A stretch of DNA of 5,738 bases, taken from Bacteroidota bacterium (GTDB taxonomy: Bacteria > Bacteroidota > Bacteroidia > 2-12-FULL-35-15). The stretch is taken from contig JAHEYA010000179.1 in assembly GCA_023251855.1 (NCBI GenBank), positions 1 to 5,738 of the forward strand, written 5' to 3'. Made by a program: the position numbers and the translations under genes. Under the pieces are notes generated by a model. It saw only the letters and a program-made list of their open reading frames with translations, did not search any database and was not told the DNA's origin. This document shows, in pieces, positions 1 through 5,738 of this stretch (the stretch's first letter is position 1; each line of letters starts with the position of its first letter).

Positions 1-1619
1 TTTGCGATCTCTATTTTTTCTTCAATGGTATAACCTGAAATTTCTATAACCTCCATCCTATCGCGCAAAGCGGGCTGAATAGTGCTCAATGAATTTGCAG
101 TAGCAATGAACATTACATTGGAAAGGTCATAATCCATTTCTACATAATTATCATAAAATGTATTATTTTGTTCAGGATCCAACACCTCTAATAGTGCGGA
201 TGATGGGTCGCCATGAAACTCATGGCCCACTTTATCAATCTCATCTAAAATAAAAACCGGATTGGAAGTACCTGCTTTTTTAATATTTTGCAAAATGCGT
301 CCGGGCATTGCGCCAATATAGGTTTTTCGGTGACCACGAATCTCAGCCTCATCACGCAAACCGCCTAAACTCATCCGTGTATATTTACGACCCAATGCTT
401 CTGCAATACTTTTACCTAATGATGTTTTACCAACACCAGGAGGGCCATACAAACAGATAATTGGCGATTTCATATTGCCTTTTAACTTAAGTACAGCAAG
501 GTGTTCAATGATACGTTCTTTTACTTTATCCATCCCAAAATGATCTTTATTCAATACTTTTTCAGCATGTTTGAGATCAAAATTATCATTTGAAGATTCG
601 TCCCAAGGCAGATCCAGTAATACTTCCAGGTAATTTGTTTGAATAGAATATTCTGCAGCATTGGGATTCATACGTTCCAATTTGCCAATTGATTTTTCAA
701 ATGATGCAGCAACTTCTTTCGACCATTTCTTAGTTTTTGAACGATCTTTCATCCCCTGAATGTCTTGAGTAAAATTATTTTCACCCAATTCTTCTTGTAT
801 GGTTTTCATTTGCTGGTGCAAAAAATAATCACGTTGTTGTTTATCCAGATCAACTTTTACTTTGGATTGTATCTGATTTTTCAACTCCAGCATTTGCAAT
901 TCTTTGGTAAGGTTCGACAGCACCAATGTAGCACGGTCCTTCAGATCCTTCACTTCGAGCATTTTTTGCTTTTCTTCAACTGAAGCATTCATATTGGAAG
1001 AAATAAAGTTTATCAGGAATGAAGGACTTTCGATATTTGTAAGTGCAAAACCCGCTTCACTAGGTATGTGCGGACTCACCTTTACAATCTGCATCGCCAG
1101 ATCTTTTAATGAAGAGGTCAAAGCAAGAAACTCCTGATCTTCTTTTAATGGCGCAGACTCTGTAAATGCAGTAATAGCAGCTCTAATATACGGATCCGTT
1201 TGTCGGACCTCTTTTAATTCAAAACGTCTTTTCCCTTGAATGATAACAGTTGTATTGCCATCCGGCATGCGCAGCATTTTAATAATCTGTGCAACAGTGC
1301 CAATTTTATTGAGATCTTCAAAGCTTGGATCTTCAACACTGTCATTTTTTTGAGCAACAACACCAATGATTTTATCCCCTTTATAGGCATCTTTGATCAG
1401 GTTTATAGATTTATCTCTGCCAACAGTTATTGGAATAACAACGCCAGGAAACAAAACGGTATTTTTAAGAGGTAAAATTGACAGTTCATCCGGTACTTTT
1501 TCAGAGTTCATCTGGTCCTCATCTTCGGAAGAAAGTAAGGGGATAAACTCTGTATCTTCATCAGCAACATTCCCTGAGAGCATTGGTGCGAATAGGTTTA
1601 AATCAAAATTATCAGTCAT
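1..1619 (-). CDS. lon: Lon protease (ATP-dependent, LonA type), N-terminal 539 residues; C-terminus beyond left edge
   Basis: Cytosolic AAA+ serine protease that unfolds and degrades misfolded and regulatory proteins. I translated the frame by hand. Residues 1-46 are a very acidic tail (13 Asp/Glu, one Lys). The LON substrate-binding domain starts at LPLKNTVLFPG (49-59). A helical linker carries YFLHQQMKTIQEELG (265-279). The ATPase domain has Walker A GPPGVGKT (392-399), Walker B FILDEID (456-462), a sensor-1 stretch FIATAN, and the arginine-finger motif DRMEVI (R521). Walker A sits about 36 residues later than in E. coli Lon, which matches the longer tail. The window ends just after the arginine finger, so the Ser-Lys protease domain is not visible and its integrity cannot be judged. 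The ATG at 1619 is the first possible start, because an in-frame TGA lies two codons upstream. There is no Shine-Dalgarno; the leader is A-rich. The start is 107 bp from the GlmU-like stop, with a possible sigma-54 promoter between. No frameshift was seen. Confidence 0.96.
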   Translation of the reverse strand, partial: MTDNFDLNLFAPMLSGNVADEDTEFIPLLSSEDEDQMNSEKVPDELSILPLKNTVLFPGVVIPITVGRDKSINLIKDAYKGDKIIGVVAQKNDSVEDPSFEDLNKIGTVAQIIKMLRMPDGNTTVIIQGKRRFELKEVRQTDPYIRAAITAFTESAPLKEDQEFLALTSSLKDLAMQIVKVSPHIPSEAGFALTNIESPSFLINFISSNMNASVEEKQKMLEVKDLKDRATLVLSNLTKELQMLELKNQIQSKVKVDLDKQQRDYFLHQQMKTIQEELGENNFTQDIQGMKDRSKTKKWSKEVAASFEKSIGKLERMNPNAAEYSIQTNYLEVLLDLPWDESSNDNFDLKHAEKVLNKDHFGMDKVKERIIEHLAVLKLKGNMKSPIICLYGPPGVGKTSLGKSIAEALGRKYTRMSLGGLRDEAEIRGHRKTYIGAMPGRILQNIKKAGTSNPVFILDEIDKVGHEFHGDPSSALLEVLDPEQNNTFYDNYVEMDYDLSNVMFIATANSLSTIQPALRDRMEVIEISGYTIEEKIEIA

Positions 1620-1666
1620 ATTTCAATACTTTTTGAAGTTTAAAATTAAAATTGTGGTAAATAGGT

Positions 1667-1682
1667 TTCAATCGTTATGCCA
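1667..1682 (-). promoter_or_regulatory. Possible sigma-54-like (-24/-12) promoter of lon
   Basis: The minus strand reads TGGCATAACGATTGAA, which aligns without gaps to the sigma-54 consensus TGGCAYR-N4-TTGCW. The GG of the -24 element and the TTG of the -12 element have correct spacing. The one significant mismatch is A instead of C in the -12 GC, normally a highly conserved base. Transcription would start near 1655, giving a leader of roughly 36 nt before the lon ATG, which is sensible geometry. I see no clear Bacteroidota sigma-A pair (TTTG / TANNTTTG) in the same intergenic region. This is pattern matching only. The adjoining CCACAGAGAGA could instead be a remnant of an A/G-rich intergenic repeat that resembles the -24 box by chance. 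Confidence 0.35.
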
Positions 1683-1694
1683 CAGAGAGAAAAG

Positions 1695-1707
1695 GGACAA
1701 TTTGGCA
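1695..1707 (-). promoter_or_regulatory. Imperfect dyad upstream of lon, possible regulator site
   Basis: The minus strand reads TGCCAAATTGTCC, a partial dyad centred on 1701 (four of six arm positions pair). It lies about 21 bp upstream of the -24 GG of the candidate lon promoter and about 20 bp after the stop of the GlmU-like gene. An operator or activator site for a stress-inducible lon is conceivable. However, the dyad is weak and closer than classical sigma-54 enhancer sites usually are, so confidence is low. Confidence 0.2.
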
Positions 1708-1726
1708 CTAATTAAAGATTATAAAT

Positions 1727-2905
1727 TTAGTTTGAGGTAAGCTCAAAAATATGAGTTAAAATTTCCTTTTCTATTTCATTAAATTTTAAGCCTCTACGTT
1801 CAAACACACGCGTAGCAACATCAATAGCTTCTTTTAGTTTAAATACAGATATATCGGAGGTGGCACCCCAGGAGAATGAAGGAATAAATTTATCAGGAAA
1901 TCCGGAACCAAAAATATTTGCATTTACACCAACAACAGTACCTGTATTAAACATAGTATTGATGCCACATTTGGAGTGATCGCCCATGATGAGTCCACAG
2001 AATGTTAATCCTGTATTTACGAATTGTTCTTTTTCATAATTCCATACTTTCACTTCCGAATAATTATTTTTCAGATTAGAATTGTTGCTATCCGCTCCAA
2101 TGTTGCACCATTCGCCAAGTACAGAGTTACCTAAAAAACCATCGTGTGCTTTATTTGAATAACCAAATATCACAGAATTATTTATCTCTCCTCCTACTTT
2201 GCTGTGCGGCCCAATTGTAGTTGGTCCATAAATTTTAGCACCCATTTTTAATGTTGAATGTTCGCACAAAGCAAATGGTCCGCGGATGATAGCGCCTTCC
2301 ATTATTTCAGCATCTTTACCTATATAGATTGGGCCTGTACTAGCATTTAAAATGGAGCATTCTACCTTAGCACCTTCTTCTACAAAAATATGTTCAGGTG
2401 CGATCACTTTATTGGAATTGCTCAACGCTAGGGACAAACGACCAGAGGTGAGTAATTCAAAATCAGCTGCTATTGCTGCACTATTCATTGAAAAGATATC
2501 CCAAGTATTTTCTATGCGCATAGGGTTTACCTGTGATTCAAATTTGGTAAATCCTTCAATTATTTCTTTATTAAAATTTGTTTGATTACCTGTATTTACC
2601 GCCAATACGCAATTTGAATACAATAAGGCCTGATTTGGTTTCAGACTTTTTATTTCTTCAACCAATTTTTTATCCGGACAAACCGAGCCATTTATCCAAA
2701 CATTATCAGTATTAATAGCATATTCAAGAGGATATTTTTTACTTAAATAATCCTGAGTTTTTGAGGATGTTTTTGCATCCAGCATTTTTTCCCATTTTTC
2801 ACAAATGGTTAAAATACCAATGCGAATATCCGCTATGGTGCGAGTAAACGTAAGTGGTAACAGGTTATTACGGGTGGTGGTATCGTCAAATAAAATAAAG
2901 TTCAT
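1727..2905 (-). CDS. GlmU-like putative sugar nucleotidyltransferase / acetyltransferase (Bacteroidota type, NTP_transf_4 + left-handed beta-helix)
   Basis: This 392-residue protein resembles the Bacteroidota branch annotated as alternative GlmU, which is presumed to make UDP-GlcNAc from glucosamine-1-phosphate for cell-wall and LPS synthesis. It starts MNFILFDD and continues LLPLTFTRTIADIRIGILT (15-33), the recognisable opening of that family. The classical LxAGxGTRM nucleotide-binding loop of GlmU is absent. Residues about 168-345 are a hexapeptide-repeat left-handed beta-helix (for example VIAPEHIFVEEGAKV, IYIGKDAEIMEGAII, TTIGPHSKVGGEI). Within it, NKAHDGFLG (251-259) followed by WCNIGA (266-271) parallels the NHLxYxGD...NxGA segment of GlmU, so H254 could be the acetyltransferase base. 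A helical tail ends the protein. The length is near that of the family, somewhat shorter than E. coli GlmU. The start is ATG at 2905, with an in-frame TGA upstream and no Shine-Dalgarno. It follows the DUF6913-like gene by 10 bp, probably in one operon. Family placement is firm; the exact reaction is inferred, and I give no symbol. Confidence 0.88.
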   Translation of the reverse strand: MNFILFDDTTTRNNLLPLTFTRTIADIRIGILTICEKWEKMLDAKTSSKTQDYLSKKYPLEYAINTDNVWINGSVCPDKKLVEEIKSLKPNQALLYSNCVLAVNTGNQTNFNKEIIEGFTKFESQVNPMRIENTWDIFSMNSAAIAADFELLTSGRLSLALSNSNKVIAPEHIFVEEGAKVECSILNASTGPIYIGKDAEIMEGAIIRGPFALCEHSTLKMGAKIYGPTTIGPHSKVGGEINNSVIFGYSNKAHDGFLGNSVLGEWCNIGADSNNSNLKNNYSEVKVWNYEKEQFVNTGLTFCGLIMGDHSKCGINTMFNTGTVVGVNANIFGSGFPDKFIPSFSWGATSDISVFKLKEAIDVATRVFERRGLKFNEIEKEILTHIFELTSN

Positions 2906-2915
2906 AGTTCTAAAA

Positions 2916-3485
2916 TTAATTCAAATTCGGTTCTACTTTGTTAAGCATGGTAACATAGGTATCTACTTGACGCAGAAAATATTTTAAACTTTTTGAATCC
3001 TCTGAATCAATCATCAGATCAAATATTTCAACATCGTTCTTAAATAATTTTCCAACTTTAAAACTAGCTTTTGAAAGCGCAGAAATATATTTTAGAGGAA
3101 ACAAATTATGAACATTAAGATCGATCAACAGATCGTATTCTTCATCTATAAAGTTTTGTATAGAAATAGAAGAAGGTTTTCCAAACCAATTTAATTCTTT
3201 ACCGGAAAAAAAATCGTATTCGAGCTTTGAATAAGCCATTTCCGGAATTTGTTTACTCGTAAAGAAACCAATCGCTTTCACCCTTTTATGATGTTCACGT
3301 AAATATAAAATATACCTCTTTACAAGTTCAAAATCTTCTGTTTTAGTAGAATCAAATAAAATTCCCACTGTTTTTATTTGGCTAAAATCAAAACGGTTTG
3401 GTTTACGTTCTCTCAGATGATCCTTCAGCTCCAGCTTCAGATAGCCGTTTAAGAGGATTTGTTTTATTTTTTGAAATAGACTCAT
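2916..3485 (-). CDS. Conserved hypothetical protein, DUF6913-like
   Basis: A 189-residue protein of unknown function that I associate, from memory, with the Bacteroidota family DUF6913. The N-terminus (1-30) is a basic, probably amphipathic helix rich in Lys/Arg. Then come a hydrophobic strand TVGILFDST (39-47), a helix with the basic run LREHHKRVK (62-70), a strand AIGFF (71-75), and acidic-hydrophobic strands YDLLIDLN (117-124) and IFDLMID (154-160). This strand-helix alternation suggests a compact alpha/beta fold. There is no signal peptide, membrane segment, metal motif or Walker motif, so it should be cytosolic. The ATG at 3485 lies 8 bp after the ligA stop, and its own stop is 10 bp before the GlmU-like start, so cotranscription is likely. 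An in-frame TAA upstream rules out a longer form. The gene appears intact. Neighbours hint at a housekeeping role, but no function can be assigned. Confidence 0.85.
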   Translation of the reverse strand: MSLFQKIKQILLNGYLKLELKDHLRERKPNRFDFSQIKTVGILFDSTKTEDFELVKRYILYLREHHKRVKAIGFFTSKQIPEMAYSKLEYDFFSGKELNWFGKPSSISIQNFIDEEYDLLIDLNVHNLFPLKYISALSKASFKVGKLFKNDVEIFDLMIDSEDSKSLKYFLRQVDTYVTMLNKVEPNLN

Positions 3486-3493
3486 TTTTATAA

Positions 3494-5563
3494 TTAAGAA
3501 TTAGGAGTTTGGTTTATTAGTTTTTCATCGCTCTCTGTTCTCCGCACTCCAGGCTCATTTTCTGATATCATTTTTATAAAATCATCTTCCGTAATTATCG
3601 GAACACCTAATTTTTCAGCTTTCCTATGCTTTTCAGGTCCCATGTTATCACCTGCAATCACATAATTTGTTTTACTGGAAATAGAACCAACATTTTTCCC
3701 GCCATTTTGTTCAATTGCTTTTTTGAGATCATCTCTCGAAAATTTATTAAACACCCCGGAAACCACAAATGACAATCCTTTTAGCTTATCACTGGAATTA
3801 ACCATTTGCTCTCCTGAGAGCGCAAATTGTAATCCTGCACCTTTTAATTTTTCAATTATTTCAGTATTATCGGCATCAGCAAAAAAAGCCAAAATAGCTT
3901 TAGCTGTTGTTTCACCAATATCGCCTACTTCAAGTAAAGACTCTAAAGTAGCATTTTTTAATGAATCAATGTTCTTAAAATAATAGGCTAATTTTTTTGC
4001 AGTAGTTTCACCAATATGACGTATACCGATACCATATAAAACACGTTCAAAAGGAATTTTTTTTGATGCTTCAATACCGGCAAGCAGATTATTTACGCTC
4101 TTTTCAGCCATACGGTCTATTTTCAAAATATCTTCTTTTTTCAGCTTATAAATATCTGCACAATTTTTTATCAAACCCGCATCATACAACTGGGCAATGG
4201 TCTCAGCACCCAAACTGTCAATATCTAACGCTCTTCTGCTTACAAAATGTTCCATTCTACCTTTTACCTGTGGCGGACAAGCGGATTCATTAGGACAATA
4301 ATGATTTGCTTCTGCTTCGCTTCTTACAAGCTCAGTTGCACACTCAGGGCAATGGGTGATATAGATTGTTTTTTCTGAAAAAATATCGCGTTTACTTTGA
4401 TCAACACCAATAATTTTGGGAATAATTTCACCCCCCTTTTCAACAAATACAGTATCTCCTTCTCGTACATCTAATTTCTCGATAATGTCAGCATTGTGCA
4501 AGGAAGCCCGTTTAACCATGGTACCGGCAAGTAATACAGGTTTTAAATTTGCAACAGGTGTTATTGAACCCGTTCGTCCTACTTGATAGACAATAGATTC
4601 TAAAACGGTACTCACACGTTGAGTTTTAAATTTATACGCTATCGCCCAACGTGGTGATTTTGCTGTGAATCCAAGTATACGTTGTTGTTCGAATGAATTT
4701 ATTTTTATAACCACACCATCAATATCAAACTCCAAGTCATTACGCTGTTTGTCCCATTTATCAAGGTATTTGAATACATTCTGGATGTTATTAGCTTTTT
4801 GTAAATGTTCTGAAATTTTGAAACCCCAGTTTTTGGCAGCTTTTAAATTTTCATAATGATGCTGATGTGGAAGATTATCAGCGAGGATAGCGTACAAAAA
4901 ACAATCAAGATTACGTTTTGCAACAACAGCTGAATCCTGCATTTTTAGTGTTCCTGCGGCTGTATTGCGAGGATTTGCTAATAAAGGCTCGCCAATCTCT
5001 TCACGATCTTTATTTATTTCATCAAATACTTTACGAGGCATAAAAATTTCACCACGAATTTCAAATTCAGTTGGAAAATCAGTTCCGCGAAGTTTTAATG
5101 GTATACTTTTTATAGTTTTTACATTGGTAGTAACATCATCTCCTTTCTCTCCATCACCGCGGGTTACAGCCTGTACTAAAATTCCATTTTTATAGGTAAT
5201 TCCAATTGCAACCCCATCATATTTTAGTTCACAAACATATTCATAATCAGTTACAAGAACTTTTTTTATTCTTTCATCAAAATCCGTTAAATCCTCTTCA
5301 GAGTATGTATTCCCTAAAGAAAGCATTGGGTACTTATGCTTAACTGTTAAAAATTCTTTAGTGATTTGCCCGCCAACACGTTGAGATGGCGAATCAGGTT
5401 GAAGAAATTCAGGATGTTCGTTTTCCAGTTTAATCAGTTCTTCGAGCAATTTATCAAATTCAAAATCACTGATAACAGGTGCAGCATTTACATAATAGTT
5501 GAAATTGTGTTCCTCTATTTGTTTAGAAAGTTGTTCTATTTTGTGTTTTATTGATTCGTTCAT
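3494..5563 (-). CDS. ligA: NAD+-dependent DNA ligase LigA
   Basis: Seals nicks in duplex DNA using NAD+ during replication and repair; usually essential. Numbered from the ATG at 5563 (689 residues, close to the usual ~670). Domain Ia carries YY (23-24) and ISDFEFD (31-37). The adenylation domain has CELKYDG with catalytic K114, RGE (170-172), FDIDGVVIK (279-287) and WAIAYKF with K311. An OB fold follows, then a four-Cys zinc site (C405, C408, C423, C429), helix-hairpin-helix repeats (about 430-575, including GIRHIGETTAKKL and VGDIGETTAKAIL), a C-terminal BRCT domain (about 593-667) and a roughly 20-residue polar tail. All domains and catalytic residues are present. One oddity is Phe at position 36, where E. 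coli LigA has Tyr35. The open frame extends 15 codons further to a GTG at 5608, but those codons lie inside a palindrome and encode nothing conserved, whereas 5563 aligns with the E. coli start. First gene of a probable three-gene unit. Confidence 0.97.
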   Translation of the reverse strand: MNESIKHKIEQLSKQIEEHNFNYYVNAAPVISDFEFDKLLEELIKLENEHPEFLQPDSPSQRVGGQITKEFLTVKHKYPMLSLGNTYSEEDLTDFDERIKKVLVTDYEYVCELKYDGVAIGITYKNGILVQAVTRGDGEKGDDVTTNVKTIKSIPLKLRGTDFPTEFEIRGEIFMPRKVFDEINKDREEIGEPLLANPRNTAAGTLKMQDSAVVAKRNLDCFLYAILADNLPHQHHYENLKAAKNWGFKISEHLQKANNIQNVFKYLDKWDKQRNDLEFDIDGVVIKINSFEQQRILGFTAKSPRWAIAYKFKTQRVSTVLESIVYQVGRTGSITPVANLKPVLLAGTMVKRASLHNADIIEKLDVREGDTVFVEKGGEIIPKIIGVDQSKRDIFSEKTIYITHCPECATELVRSEAEANHYCPNESACPPQVKGRMEHFVSRRALDIDSLGAETIAQLYDAGLIKNCADIYKLKKEDILKIDRMAEKSVNNLLAGIEASKKIPFERVLYGIGIRHIGETTAKKLAYYFKNIDSLKNATLESLLEVGDIGETTAKAILAFFADADNTEIIEKLKGAGLQFALSGEQMVNSSDKLKGLSFVVSGVFNKFSRDDLKKAIEQNGGKNVGSISSKTNYVIAGDNMGPEKHRKAEKLGVPIITEDDFIKMISENEPGVRRTESDEKLINQTPNS

Positions 5564-5566
5564 TTT

Positions 5567-5654
5567 AAAAAAATTAACCACTAAGGCACTAAGTTCACTA
5601 AGTCTCACTTAGAACTTCTTAGTGTTTCTAAGTGTTCTAAGTGTCTTAGTGGTT
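5567..5654 (-). terminator. Possible intrinsic terminator/attenuator between the upstream gene and ligA
   Basis: Read on the minus strand, the long CTTAGTG hairpin is followed after AA by seven T residues (complement of 5567-5573), the layout of a Rho-independent terminator for the membrane-protein gene ending at 5683. The stem is long but A/T-rich rather than a compact GC stem, so efficiency is uncertain. The T tract ends only 3 nt before the ligA ATG, so a terminator here would also govern any ligA transcript arriving from upstream. Confidence 0.4.
5576..5654. repeat. 79-bp imperfect palindrome of eight CACTWAG / CTWAGTG words
   Basis: The left arm holds CACTAAG at 5579, 5587 and 5596 and CACTTAG at 5606. 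The right arm holds CTTAGTG at 5618, CTAAGTG at 5628 and 5637, and CTTAGTG at 5645. Spacings are 8, 9, 10 then 10, 9, 8, an exact mirror around base 5615. By hand, 30 of 39 arm positions are complementary and one further position is a possible G-U pair; the outermost 10 bp (AACCACTAAG) pair perfectly. It fills most of the gap between the upstream gene's stop (5683) and ligA. CACTAAG-rich intergenic palindromes of this style are, from memory, dispersed in many Bacteroidota genomes, so it may be a REP-like element rather than a unique regulator. Confidence 0.85.
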
Positions 5655-5682
5655 GAATTTTCAGTAACACCCTTTAGTAAAA

Positions 5683-5738
5683 TTACCTTTTTTTAATCAT
5701 CAACATATAGGTAATTCCTGAAACAAAGAATCCTACAA
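5683..5738 (-). CDS. C-terminal end of a probable membrane protein (partial)
   Basis: Only the last 17 codons and stop (TAA at 5683-5685) fall in the window; they translate as VGFFVSGITYMLMIKKR. A hydrophobic stretch with small residues followed by a KKR end looks like the last transmembrane helix and short cytoplasmic tail of a transporter-type inner-membrane protein. The other two minus-strand frames hit stops within this stretch without a plausible protein, and the orientation matches all other genes here. The fragment is too short to name a family, and coincidence cannot be excluded. Confidence 0.5.
   Translation of the reverse strand, partial: VGFFVSGITYMLMIKKR

Noticed and set aside
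765..1740. Several plus-strand open frames of 72-115 codons opposite lon
   Set aside because: They run antisense to a clearly conserved lon reading frame, overlap one another, and encode low-complexity Phe/Ser/Asn-rich peptides with no family resemblance.
2352..5554. Plus-strand open frames of 60-86 codons opposite the GlmU-like, DUF6913-like and ligA genes
   Set aside because: They are shadows of the minus-strand genes, with no start context or recognisable protein features.
5564..5608. Fifteen extra N-terminal codons of ligA from a GTG at 5608
   Set aside because: The extension is translated palindrome sequence, uses a GTG, and has no match in LigA; the ATG at 5563 aligns with the E. coli LigA N-terminus.
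5579..5651. CRISPR-like short repeat array
   Set aside because: The repeat unit is only 7 bp, spacers are 1-5 bp, and the units invert at the centre, which is a palindrome rather than a CRISPR array; there are no cas genes.
1..5738. A novel defence, mobile or biosynthetic system
   Set aside because: All genes are housekeeping-type, on one strand, with no recombinase, toxin-antitoxin pair, tRNA, attachment repeats or visible shift in composition.

Overview
The window looks like an ordinary housekeeping segment from an AT-rich member of the Bacteroidota. The evidence is lineage-type rather than a database match. There is a Bacteroidota-style GlmU-like protein with a degenerate nucleotidyltransferase half, a small protein of the DUF6913 type, a Lon with a long acidic N-terminal tail, and start codons preceded by A/T-rich sequence without Shine-Dalgarno motifs. 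I cannot place it below phylum.

Every supported gene lies on the minus strand, so transcription runs from right to left. From the right edge: the last 17 codons of a probable membrane protein (stop at 5683-5685); a 79-bp palindrome built from CACTWAG words (5576-5654) followed by a T7 tract; ligA, NAD+-dependent DNA ligase (start best placed at 5563, not at the longer GTG at 5608); an 8-bp gap; a DUF6913-like gene of unknown function; a 10-bp gap; a GlmU-like sugar-nucleotide/acetyltransferase gene; a 107-bp intergenic region with a sigma-54-like promoter; and the first 539 codons of lon, which leaves through the left edge before its protease domain.

ligA, the DUF6913-like gene and the GlmU-like gene are tightly spaced and probably form one transcription unit, although their known or presumed roles (DNA joining, unknown, UDP-GlcNAc supply) do not make an obvious pathway. 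lon probably has its own promoter.

I found no mobile element, CRISPR array, RNA gene or novel multi-gene system. The most interesting points are non-coding: the mirror-symmetric palindrome ending 12 nt before the ligA start codon, and the sigma-54-like -24/-12 element at the right distance upstream of lon. Two protein-level points follow: a Phe at a normally Tyr NAD+-binding position of LigA, and a GlmU-like protein that seems to keep the acetyltransferase His while lacking the classical nucleotidyltransferase signature.
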